Part shown: in pieces, positions 21,348-33,070 of the stretch
How the letters are laid out: each line of letters starts with the position of its first letter
How positions within the stretch are numbered: position 1 is the first letter of the stretch
Source: Scatophagus argus
Taxonomy: Eukaryota > Chordata > Actinopteri > Scatophagidae
Assembly: GCF_020382885.2 (NCBI RefSeq)
Contig: NC_058499.1
Location: forward strand, 20,445,872 to 20,509,871
Reading direction: 5' to 3'
Length of the DNA: 64,000 nt
Notes under the pieces: generated by a model
Seen by the model: the letters and a program-made list of their open reading frames with translations, nothing else
What the model was told of the DNA's origin: nothing
Databases searched by the model: none
Made by a program: the position numbers and the translations under genes

Positions 21348-24300
21348 GCACTCAATCCCCCTCCACCATATCGTCGTACCTCCGTCATTTCCCTTGACAA
21401 GCAGCTCTGTGAATTCCTGCAGATGAATCTTCAGGACCTCCAAAGGATCATCACTAGTGGTCAAACACACTAAGCTGCCTGAAAACACAACACAGTGTTC
21501 ATGAAGGCATCTGTCAGTAAATGATATGACTGTACAGCATTACACTTGTCACCGTTTTCTACTCTTCATTTCAGCCATACGCAATGTATGTGTGCTGTGC
21601 CACTCTGGGATCTAATTCTAACGAAACACTGACTCATTTTCAAATATCTTCTCTGTATTATGTGGGCTACACTGAGGCCAACATGAAACACATGTCCACA
21701 GGTTCAAGATGTAGCTGCTGTTTTGCATGTAGTTGTTACATCATTAGAGTAAATTAGATGCATGTAATTGAAAAAAAAAACTACATAAAAAAAAATCAAT
21801 GATGTTATTTTGTCAGTCAACAACAACTGAACATCATAAAGAATACCCACAATCCTGCTGCCTCTGTTTCTGGCAGGATTCCACATAAGCTGAATACTGT
21901 GCAGCAGGGATCTTATCTGCTCTGAATACAAACAAACAACTGTCATCACAGTGAAAAAACACAAAACAATCACAGGTAACCATTACTGGTAAAGTGTAAC
22001 ATTAAGAGTCTGAGAGAGACGCAGTAACACTGGATTTGAAGAGTTAAAATGCATATTTTACAAGCTTCTGATAATAACTCACTTTTTCAGAGCTTCTATG
22101 AAATTCATCCGAGGATCTGCTTTCACGGGCAGCTGAAATTGAAAGACAGGAAAACTTGGACTCGTGTGATGTGAAGAGTTGTGATAATTAAAATAAATTT
22201 AAAAAAAAACACACACATCTGAGACTGTGCAGATCAGACAAAGAATAATAGTGAGGTGAAGCTGCTCACCACTCTCGCTGTCAGCAGAGCGGGGAGGAAT
22301 CGTGTTATGAAATACGGCCGCCGGAAAATACTGTGAGAAAAGATGTGTGAAAAACCTCTCAATTTTTACATCTACGCGAAACCCAGATTGAAAAGGACCC
22401 TCTCCTTCTGGGATGCAGCTGATAACCTGACTGAATACCTGGCCTCCATGACTGTGGCAGGGATTCTTCCTGTGCTCTCAAACAGAGACACTGCCTTCTC
22501 CACATCCTGGACAGCCTGGCACTGCAGCGACATACATGCAAACATTACACTCTTATACTGCTAAGATATTTAAAACAAAGCTCAAAAATTGTGTTGACAA
22601 CACAAACCATAACATTTTGTCTATGAATTATATTCAGCAGACGATTGCCCTTAGAATGTATTGCTATTGTTGCACTGTATTTTTAAGGTAGAAAACTAGA
22701 TTGTGCGCCACCTAGTGGTAGTAACCAGCAGTCTGTGTAAGAAACCATGGTTAGAAGACACACCAATGAATTACATACAAACCCATCACCATTTCGCTCA
22801 GTAAAAAAACTAAGGTATTGTAATGAGGGCTACACCTGAGACAGCCATTATTTTGGTAACGACCAAAATGTTTTGACGTTAATCTTAAAGTTAACATCAA
22901 AAGTCTGATAAGATCAAATCTTATGCAATTTTAATAAGTTGAGTTTGGTATTTGGTTTGTTATTGCAACCAAAACTCAGGAAAGAATGAACAAGAACTGA
23001 AAAAACTTAACTGAATTGAACTGAATAAACTGAAAAATAGATTTTTACTGCACATCTGTAAGGGGGTTGTGGTGGTTGGCAGTTGATTAATATACTTTGC
23101 TACTTCAACAATTATTTAACCAGGCGCTGAGGTGTCTGGTTGTTTAAATCTTAGTTCAAGCATGGTGCTGATTTTTGATTCTGATTTTCTTTGACACTCT
23201 CCTAAGTCTAGTAAATCAAAAAACACCTATTAAACTAAGGGTGTTTTGTACTGCGCCCTCTCATCATCTCTCGTTAGTCAGAATCAACAGGTGTTGATAC
23301 CCCAAAATACCACTGGGTGTCACTGTTACCTGCACTGATGCTCCACCTGCACCAGAAACGTCTTCATATAAGGCCATGTCCTCCACCGACTCCTGCACGT
23401 ACACACACAACACGTACAAAACACAAACGCAGGCGCACACACACAGACAGTACACTCAGTCTAGTACAGATTCTATTGGATTTTAGGATGTGTACGCTCA
23501 TGGAAAGTGACCAAAATAATACAATTGTAATCACAAACACAATAATTCATATGTTTCCATATGAAAAATTCAAAATAAGGCAGTAATGATGTATTCGGGG
23601 TGTTGAACTTTTGGCCCTGCTGTTACCTTGAGATCTGCCAGTCTGGTCTTGGCCAGAGAGACGTACTCCATCAAGAGGCTGCGGTGTTTCACAGGGACGT
23701 ATGGAGGGTGCAGGATGTGAACCTGTCAGGTGAAAAGCACAGTGAAGTGTTAAAATTCTCAGTTCATTTCTCTGTGTTTCCAGTGTTTTCTTAGAGCTTA
23801 CACTATAACTTCTTCCTGATGTTGATGATTTGTTTCCAGTACTGCCTTTTGCAGTCTTGTAGGCAGACCAGAAGAGAAGTATTAGCAGCAAAACATAGTT
23901 GAAGAAGAAGTACACAGAAATGACATAGTGGTGTCTGTTATAGCTTGCAGAGGCAGAGCTGGTCTGAAATATTGAATATTCTTTGAACCTCAAATAGTTT
24001 TTACTAATAGTTATATGAAACCATATCAGAAGTCCACAGGTATAACACGAATAACTGGTTTGATGTTTTGAATCCATTGGATTTTAACAACTTACCATGT
24101 TTTCTCTATTGAAAAAATCTAAAACATTAATGAGTAAATATAGCCGTCAGTAAAAAGTATAATATTTCCCTCTGAAATGTGATGAGCTGGATGAATAAGG
24201 CAGTAAGCACAAGTGCTGTACTTCAAGCATACTGTACATGACTAAATGTACTCTGAATCCTGTTTCTACTTGCTCTTCAAGTATTTAATTTGGCTACTGG

Positions 24301-26428
24301 TGTCATTACAGGTTCATCTAATATACAACACATATCTTTAGCCCAGCAAAGTGAGGTTATTGTTAACCTCAGTAATGTTTCAGAGTCGGAGACATAAGCA
24401 CAGGGTCACCTTGAGGTACTGTGAGGGTTCAAAAGGCACCAGGTCTGAGAGGAACTTCAGCAGAAACACCAGAGATTTCTTACTGGCTGCATGGTAGCCG
24501 CTGCTTCCACAGAAAGACATCTGAAAAGGCAAAAGAGAGTAATGCTACTGGTAAAAATGACAAACTTCTTAACATTAGCAGCATCAATTCAAATATATTA
24601 ATAAACTCTGAGCTGTTGCAGAAAAGTCGATACGAAACCTTGAACCAGTCGCTGTAGGAAGGGAAGATGCCGGGTCCCTCCAGCGCACCCTGTCGAGCCA
24701 ATAGGAATGCAGTTATCACGTTCTCCAGGTCGTAGCCTTCAAATGCAGAAGTCAGCAGTCTGGCCAGCAGCTCTGAAGGACGAAGAGAAACACAAGATTT
24801 TTAACACTGAAGTCAGTACAGCCACAAGTCCTTTTTACAACTGCCTGGTTTGAAACCAAAGTCTAATTGCTGTTAGTTTGTGCTTCCCTTGTGTATATAC
24901 GAGTCTGATATATTACTTTACTGGTGTTGGAAATTAAGTTTTAATAGAAGAGCTATTTGCTAAATAAATCACACAACTACAAAACTGCTGACACATGTCC
25001 ATTCTAATGTGTGAATCTGAATAAACACGAATGATAAGCTTTTATTATGCTGGTTTTTAGAGAAAACACAAATGCTTTAGCATAACAGTGGATAACAGTG
25101 GACATTGCATTTCAATATATTTATTCTCAGCACAAAATAATGGCCCCTTTTTTTAATCCACTATAACTAGTTTACCTTTGAGGCTGGACTGGGCACATGG
25201 ATTGTAAACCAGCAGAGTGGACAGGAAGCACAGGACGTGTTTCCAGTTAACCTCATGGGTTTCCAAAACCTGCTGCAGGTGAGACAGCAGCTGCTCCACA
25301 CTGAATATCACAGCCAGCTTTTACAGAAACACAGCAGCGATACAGAGGAGTTACAGCTTGTTGGAGCTAAGAACATCATCTCAGATAAATCAATACTCTC
25401 AGTGCTGTGTTGCTCTGGTCTGAAGGCTGTACACCTGAAGGCTGAAGTGATCTGACTGCTGTCGACAGCTGAGGAGTGAGGCTTGTAACTGCTGACTGTT
25501 CTAATGTTATGCTATTTTTTATTTTAATATAACACAGATATACAGAGTCATGCACTAGGAGAGACATCAGCTAGCAGTCAGAAATCCACAGATGGCTGTG
25601 AAATCCAAAGGCAAGAGAGAGTGACAGACTGAGAGCAGAGAATATTTATGAGAAGCTAGAAAATTGTTTAATACACGTATACGCTCTTACGTATAAAAAG
25701 TAATTTTAATCTTGGCAGAGCTCATTATATGTGAAGGTTTCCACACACACAGACACACGGCTGCATGGAAGATTTACCTTACGGAAAAGAGAGGTCATCA
25801 GTCGGCTGGATTTTGCAAAGGTCCACTCGTTCTGCTGAGCGATGGCATCTGAAACTGAGGACATATTATTTCATTTTTACATTCAACTTTTTGGAAATCA
25901 TCTTTGTTATCATTATGCATGATAATATTGGCACATCATCTGTATCAGCGGATAATGGCTTTATAATGGAATATTGGCATCAGCAAAAAGTTAACATTTC
26001 TGCCAAAGCACTGAGTAAGTAAGTTAAGTTCTTATGTTGCACAGTGAACATGTGCAATTTTAAAAGTGTTGTGTATCTGCATCTGCCAGTTGGCTATTAC
26101 TGCCTAATATATGAGATTCACTAAAGGACAGATTTGATGTTCCTGAAATTAGGTGGAAGTGCACGCCTGTGTTTTAAAGTGAAAATTAAGTGTAAGGGTT
26201 ATAAAGAAAAAACAGCATTAAGCTGACAATAAGTTGTTTTTACCTGTTAGTCGAGGCTTGTACGTGAGGGTCTGTGTGAGGGAGTGTGTGAAGAAACACT
26301 GAAGGGTGTCTGCTGACGCTGACACTCCACACAAAGAAGCATCAAAGATCTGTATCCTGTACAAAGCACAGAGCAGAGGAGTAAGAAACAGAGATAGATA
26401 GATTGACAGATAGATAGATGGATAGATG

Positions 26429-26490
<62 letters not shown>

Positions 26491-29400
26491 AATTCAAGAG
26501 ACACAATACCATAAAAGCTCTCACAAATGACCCGTTTGCCCGGTGTTTTACTATGAGCAGCTGTTAGACCACCTCCATGTTTAACTGAACAGCTTCCTGC
26601 TGCAGACAGGAGGCTGTGAGTCAGTGTGTGAGGCATGCACACCGAGCAGAGAGAGCCAGTCACTGTTACTGTTAGATTGTTTTAAACAGCCTGATCACAA
26701 TTGCCAGGTGCTCTGCTTTAGCACTTCAGGACCAGACAAGCACCAGGAATGTTCACACTCCAGTGTCAGAGTTCACAGAGAACAGGACACAGAGAGATCA
26801 TCCAGTCAGCTGCAGTCCTGCTGGATTAAAGTGTTCAAAAAAAAAATGTGGTGAGGCTTCCAGACAAGCCAACAAGTCTGCACAGAAAGCATTGTGAGGG
26901 GCATCTTTTGAAGTTCAACGGCTACAGATGAATATGATGCTAAGGTGTGCAGAAAGAATGTAGAAACACCAGCTGGATTAGCAGCAGAAACCAGGATTTG
27001 CTGAGCAGCATGAAGCTGAGCAGCATGAATATTTCACTGTGGCTCAACACAGGAGCCTACATCCTTAAATATTTGTATCTTTTTCTCTCGGGATCCTCTA
27101 ATCGGTTGCAAGCCAGTAAGTTGGATAACAGTGCACTTAAGATGATCCTCACCTACTCACAAAATCAGAAAATAACGTGTAAACATGTATTTAAAGAACC
27201 AGTTTTTGAAGATATCAGCTGTAGAGACGTCTGCACTTCCCTTGAATTAAAATAGAACAAGATGGCACTTCAAAGTGCCAAAATACCATGGAAAAACGCA
27301 ACGTCTCCTTCCAGACATCCAGCCGGACACTCTAGATAATCCACAGACCTTGTTGTGAGCAGGTTCATGTAGGAACAAGTCATCCTTGAAGTCGCTCTTT
27401 AGGCCTGCACTATCCTCAGTTGGTAAGGGTTTGGTGCTCGTTCTTTGTCTTTTGTATTAATAAAGAGAACATCTTTCAGTTTTAAACTGTTGGATGGAAA
27501 AGGTAATAATATTAAGTTATTCTAATACGTCATCTTAGCTTTTAGGAAACTGGGAATGAGAAATATTGTAAAATTTTCTATTTACTGATATTTTACGGAC
27601 CAAATGATTGAGAACAATAGATTGATTAAAAAAAAAGTCCCTGTGAGGTGTAAGAAATAGGAGCCAGAGAGATCTAACACAGTAAATGGTTCAATAAAAA
27701 GTTATGTTAAAATGCATGTATTGACTTGTTAGTTGATGAGGATCACAAAGTGCTATAGAATTCAGTAATAATAGAACAAGGTCACAGGACTGGTTTGTAA
27801 TGTTTTAACTGAACCGAGAGGGAAACAGCACAGACTGTATGGTCACTATAAATAGTGTAGTGGTGCATAACTCTCTCTAAATATATTTTTATCTGTCTTT
27901 GTGATTTCAAAATTTATACAGAATAACACATTTTCTCAGAGGGCTGCAGCTGCTATTTCATTCAAATAAATGATGTCTTTGTATATTGCTAATTGTGCAT
28001 GTTCTCCGACTATCTGACGTCTTCAAGGTTAATGAGACAAACAAAAGACACAGAACCATAGCTCGACTCCTGCTCCAGCACTCTGCAGCGTCAGGCTCTT
28101 TTCCACAGTGTCCAGAAACCCTGGGAAGTGGAGACAGAAAAACACTGTGTTAAAAAGTCAGACAAAGAAGGAAAGCACTAAAATAATACAGTTAAAGAAT
28201 CAGGAAATGAGCTTTTGTGGTCCACAGGTGTGAATCAAAGTGCTTCCCTAAATGTTTCATTGACACAGGACAGGGTAAGTGGGGCAGGACCACGCAGACT
28301 CACAGAAGAGCATGTCGTCCAGCACTGAGCAGCAGAGCAGGGAGATCCTCTTGTCTGTAGCTGCTGACTCAACGCTCAGCTCAAAGCCAGTTCCCACCAA
28401 GACTCCAACCACAGCTAAAACACAGGAGGAGATCACCTTTAGCTGTAGCATATGTCATCTGGTGAACATTCAAGTGGACACCACAAAAGCATTTTGGTTG
28501 GCAGCTTTGTGGTTGCAGTTCACCAAATGGTAAAAGGTAGTTATTAAAATCACTGGTATACAGCAGCAAATACTACAGACACCTAACTCTGCAAGAGAAA
28601 ACCCTGACTATTTTCTCTTTGAAATCCTCCTGTCTGGTCAGAGGTTTCTACAGCTCAGCTGAAGCAGATCCTTAGGCAGAAGAAAACAGCATCTCGGTTC
28701 CACACACAGTACACCATGATACGCTTTCTTTTCCCTTCTTGTCATTAAATTTGTTCTTTGCTTTTATTAAACAAACCTGATTGTATTCTGTATTGTGTGT
28801 ATGGCACCAGCACTCTATAGGTGACAAACAGTTTTCAGTGTTGTAATCAGTTGTTTATTGATTAATTATTGAGCCCACGTCTTCCATGAGGCACAGCTAC
28901 AAATAAGTGAGACAAATCTGTTTCCTTACTTGTCAACACTTTCTGTTGAACTTGTCTGGTCTCGTCTTCTCCTTGTGGAGGTGTCCAGCTGCACAGAGCC
29001 TTCAGCTGAGACACCAACCACAACCTAACTCCTTCATCACTGGAAGGGAAAAAAAGCGAGCAAGTGTGAGGGGTTAAGGGGGTGAGTGGGGTGAGTGACG
29101 GGTTAAACATCATGTCCTGCAGAAAGGTGTAGGTGTCAGCTATGCTTTTGTCTTTCACTGTCCTAGTGCCTTGGATATCCTTCTCTGGTGTGTCGTGCTT
29201 GTATTTGAGTCTTTCTGTGAACTGAACTCAGTGTGTGATTTAAAGATGGAACATCCACAGAGGGGCACTGTAACAACATAATCGACAACAAGGTGGTGTC
29301 GTGTGTGTGTGTGGCTTTCATCATCACTTCAGCCATTTCAAGGGTTCGAGGTTTGTTCATGTGTCGTTCTACAACACAGGATTGCGTGACGAAAGTTACA

Positions 29401-32400
29401 AGTTGCAGACCCTTTACATGACACTTTTTTTTCTATGGAAAAAATTATAATACTGACACTACTGTACTTGTAAAGCCATCTTAATTAATTGATGTAGTTT
29501 GATTTCCCATGTGTCATATTACTAGGTGATTTCAGGTTTCCTAAAATCAGAAGCAGCAGATTCACATGTTTAGAAAATATGTATTCAAATAAGATATTTC
29601 AATGCTATAAATTTATGAGTATTTAAATCTCAGCTTTAAGTGTTCAAAGGTGGCTTAACTTCACGGTTGTGTATTCTGTAGCTGATAAGATTCAAATTCT
29701 TGTGTTTGTGTTTGTAGAGGTATAAATAGTTCTGATAATTTTCTTTATGCCTTGTCATGTAGTAAACAGCTGCACGATGACTACACTCCACTGCCCGACA
29801 CCCACCAAGAGGCAGAACAGAACAGAAAAAAATGCTTAATATCTCTTACCTCTCTAAAATGTATTTCAGAGTGAGGATATTATAAAAGTGAAGATGGTAC
29901 ACCACCTCCAGCTTGGGTATCCTCTGGAAAAAAAAAATCACATCAAATGTTTCATTTACTGAATTATTTCATTGTGTAAGAAGGCCAAGCTGAGCTGTCC
30001 CTTTTGTGGTAATTTAGAACAACTGCTAAAAGATAAACAAACTTAATTTTTGTTTTGTTTACTTTTGCACTTCATCAACTTTTACTTTGACTCTTCATAG
30101 AACTGAGAATCCAAAACAAATGCATTTTGAAGGAGCTTTAAGATTACAACTCATGCAAACATCATGGCAAGCAAATTACTTTATTTGGCTTCTCATAAAG
30201 AGCAAAGAGCATGAACTGTAACACACACACACACACACACCTGATCTCGTCTGAACTCCTGCCAGAACAATTTAGGGCAGAAAGCTCCCTGTGATAACAG
30301 TTCTCTGCTGGACTCGAGCAGAACACACAGCTGGACCTGCACAGAACAGGAATGGATATCTGCATGAATTGTTGGGGGACTTAAACTCATGTAAAGTACA
30401 AGTACCACAAAATCCTTTCAGTACTATCAGTACTATCACAGTATCAACTGTCAATCCCAACTCTACATGGGTCTATATTTAAAAGTTTAAAATCACCCAA
30501 ACTGTCACTCTGAAGAGATACTGAGAAAACAAAATGTCTTTCTGAATATTTAATACTTAATATTATTGGTCAGTTTGTTTGTTTAAACATTACAGAGCTC
30601 ACCACAACCCCAAATTTATTCTCTCCACCTGTGAGCAGCTCCTCCATTTCCTTTGTGTATTGGATCATGGGAGAATACAGAACAGCAACAGACAAAATCA
30701 ACTGTATTTAGTTTGCATACTGCCTGTATTTTTTAGCATACTTCATTTTGTCACTTTATCCAGTGTAAACCCACTACATACTAGGCTTTAAGTTAGTGTG
30801 TAATTAGAGGATCTGGGACGCACTGATGGTCTGGTGAACAGCAGTCTTAAATTTGAGCGGGGATGTGATATACAGAGACCTCTACAATAAAAACGATTAT
30901 AAACCAATGTTCTGCAGACTGAAGGTGCTGACAACTCGCTATGTTTTAGCTTGTTTCAGTTTTCTTCTAGTAGACCACAGCAGGAAAATATCTGAGATGC
31001 GAGTTACCTTCTCATCACTCCAGTGACACCTGCACTCACTTACTCGCCCATCATCATGAGATGGCTAACAGTTCAGATGGCCCTTTAGACTTAGCAAATA
31101 CTCAACAGTCTACACTTTGGGAGGACACTGGTGGAACGTTCAGCTTGGATTTGGCCCCAAAGAAGTAAACTGTCAAATCCTACTGTCAAACACTCACTCG
31201 CTGAGCGAAAGGGAGCAGCTCTCTCCTCTTGTCATCTTCATCCTTCATTTCCTCAGGTCCAGTGATCTCCATCAGTCTCTCCAGCACCATCTTCACTGCC
31301 AGCACTGCCACTGGGACACCCAGCTGCGAGGCCTGACGCCTCAGCTCACACACTGTCCACAGACAATACAACACATCCTGTAGTTCACAGCATTTACTTT
31401 GTGTCAAAGTTAGGTTGTCACCATGCAGCACTGCTGTCAGGACCTGGTACAACTTCCATAAGTTTCCTTTGTGGTGCATAAAAAGAATCAAACAACATCA
31501 GAATACTGATAGCTGTCCTAGAGATAAACATTGTAAGAAGACAGACGTCATGAAAAGGTTATGTGAGAGTCCAAACACACAACAAACACTAAGAATGTCA
31601 GATGTTCTTGCTCATGACTGCAGAACCACACTTTTCTCCCTCCTTACACCCGTGTATCTCAGAATGTGTAAAGAACCAGATGTCTCTGGGAGTGTGTCAC
31701 ATGACCCTCCAATTTGACTTGTGCCACTTCGGCAGCATTGCTGTACAGCACAGAGGTTGCTTCTGAGACCTTGTGTCAAACACTTACCCACAAGTGAGCC
31801 TGCAATGGCAGATGAGATGCCTTCAGACCCTGCCTGTTTCTCCTCTCCATTCGGAGTGTGAAAAATGTTGCACAAATCTGGATTCTACAAAAAGCATAAA
31901 AAAAAAATACAGTAAAGATACACTGATAGCATATTAGTCAAAGATCAAGAACCACTGAATTTGAACATATCAAATCACTTTCATTTCCCCTTTTTAACAG
32001 GTTCCTAGCCAAAGCAGTCTTTAGCAGGTGTGCATTCTGCAGTGTATCAGATCATATCTTTCCTCTCTGCGTAGATGAGTATAAAATGTCTAGATTATTA
32101 TAGTTTAATGTTTGTTCATTGGTTACGCAGCCCAGTAGATTCTGCCTTCACCCTGAGGTCTGCACACTCACCCCGACCTCCCTGAGCAGACTGCAGAGGT
32201 TCTGCTGCTGCTCCAACAGCTGTAACGTCGCCTTCTGCAGCCGCTGACCATCTTCCTGCTTCGGCCTCTTCACCACACGACCAGCTGAGAATACAACAGC
32301 AGCAAAGACACAGAAGCCTTAGAAAAGTGGAACCAAAACTTTTTTTCATTTCCATTTGATAAGATAATGCCCCAATGTCCCCCATCTAAGATTTTTTTCT

Positions 32401-32822
32401 TTAGATTTCTTTTATGTACAGAGAGCGTACATAAAAGACCCATGCCCAGAACAGTCATACATTTTGTCACTTGGTTATTTATGGATGAAATTATAGTGAA
32501 AATAGATCATTCTCCTTTTTGCTGGGGTCACCCTGGACCCCTTATCGGCTTGAAGAGCGTTTACTGAACGCCACAATCAAACAGTAATATTACAGCCATC
32601 AGTCGGTAATTACTGACGTACACTACGGACATGACACAAACGGTGAGAATGGACTGGGTTTATTTCCTTTTGAGAGAGCGTCTTCATTTCAGTCTCTATT
32701 CCCGTACGGCGTAATCTGATATTCCGTACATAGTAACGTGAGGGTCCACCTGTCAACTCACCGAGGAGGTTCGATAGCGTCCTTTTCTGAGAGACGGATT
32801 CACACGATGCACTCAGTGACAT
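13145..32822 (-). CDS. fanca: Fanconi anaemia complementation group A protein, 41 exons, 1441 aa
   Basis: FANCA is the large helical-repeat scaffold of the Fanconi core complex that monoubiquitinates FANCD2/FANCI in cross-link repair. Coding exons, 5' to 3': 32822-32762, 32284-32172, 31884-31788, 31352-31198, 30336-30241, 29923-29850, 29039-28930, 28414-28304, 28120-28048, 26356-26244, 25848-25778, 25317-25176, 24772-24639, 24520-24410, 23722-23627, 23392-23330, 22521-22439, 22330-22270, 22132-22083, 21921-21847, 21474-21380, 20615-20482, 20360-20290, 20116-20017, 19916-19702, 19588-19492, 18260-18057, 17914-17841, 17729-17601, 16919-16841, 16700-16531, 16435-16330, 16046-15942, 15601-15486, 15319-15166, 14997-14935, 14372-14279, 14103-14022, 13703-13553, 13469-13371, 13243-13145. 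Every junction keeps phase. Recognisable blocks include [11 protein letters not shown] near the N terminus, [38 protein letters not shown] and, near the end, [10 protein letters not shown]. Length is close to human. Least certain are the donor of exon 9 (TATG/GTTCTG), the acceptor of exon 21 and the donor of exon 37. Confidence 0.96.
13999..14011. repeat. Short (CA)n run
   Basis: A (CA)n run in the fanca intron just downstream of exon 38. Confidence 0.7.
16443..16466. repeat. (CA)n at the acceptor of fanca exon 32
   Basis: On the transcribed strand this is a (TG)n run that ends 6 bases before the acceptor AG (16437-16436). Confidence 0.9.
17731..17754. repeat. (CA)n forming the acceptor of fanca exon 29
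   Basis: An imperfect (CA)n; on the minus strand it is (TG)n running straight into the TAG acceptor of exon 29 (17731-17730). Confidence 0.85.
18763..19284 (-). mobile_element. hAT-type element 5' fragment with a BED zinc finger exon
   Basis: Inside the fanca intron between exons 26 and 27, the minus strand opens a 96-codon frame (19053 to 18766, stop at 18763). It holds a BED-type finger: aromatic residues in VWAHFGFY, then CKLC, then HLNRRH. This is the usual start of ZBED/hAT transposases. Upstream, the minus strand begins AGGGGTGTGCAAAAATATCG near 19284, resembling a hAT terminal repeat. The catalytic (hATC) part is absent, so this is a truncated relic. Confidence 0.75.
21060..21079. repeat. 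(CA)n microsatellite
   Basis: (CA)n in the fanca intron between exons 21 and 22. Confidence 0.85.
21312..21346. repeat. (TG)n microsatellite
   Basis: About 17 TG units in the fanca intron, roughly 35 bases past the exon 21 donor on the transcribed strand. Confidence 0.9.
22703..22721 (-). promoter_or_regulatory. Strong CTCF-like motif in fanca intron 16
   Basis: The minus strand reads TACCACTAGGTGGCGCAC, matching the CTCF core CCACTAGGTGGCGC at every constrained position I know. Confidence 0.5.
26392..26490. repeat. (GATA)n microsatellite next to fanca exon 10
   Basis: About 99 bp of GATA/GATG/GACA units. On the transcribed strand it is a (TATC)n pyrimidine-rich run ending about 35 bases before the exon 10 start (26356). 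Confidence 0.95.
30221..30240. repeat. (CA)n forming the donor of fanca exon 5
   Basis: On the transcribed strand exon 5 ends ...GATCAG and the intron begins directly with a 20-base (GT)n run, so the repeat itself supplies the 5' splice site. Confidence 0.9.
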
Positions 32823-33070
32823 TTCACGGCTAAATGTTTAACATTCGTTGTTTAAGCAAATGAGACTTTTAAAATTAATACATGAACAGTGTTTCTGAAA
32901 CGTAATCGCACTAAATGACAACATTAATTCCCTAGTTTGCTTTTTCCAACTGCAGCGGAACTATTTTGGGTCAGTTTAGCCTCCATGTTTTTCCCTCGCG
33001 CTCTTCTCTTTCATTGGTTCGTGCTAGAGCCAATGAGAACAGACTATCATAGTTTTTGAGTCACGTGACT
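32823..33070 (-). promoter_or_regulatory. fanca promoter region with CCAAT box and CACGTG palindrome
   Basis: Upstream of the fanca ATG lies GCCAATGAGA (CCAAT box, about 33030) and, at 33059-33070, the perfect palindrome AGTCACGTGACT, an E-box/CLEAR-type site bound by USF or MiT/TFE factors. No TATA box is seen. The transcription start is inferred. Confidence 0.5.

Noticed and set aside
23547-24077. 176-codon minus-strand frame
   Set aside because: Mostly the fanca intron between exons 14 and 15, then an out-of-frame reading of exon 15.
26247-26663. 138-codon minus-strand frame with repeated LSIY units
   Set aside because: Translation of the GATA microsatellite plus an out-of-frame fanca exon 10.
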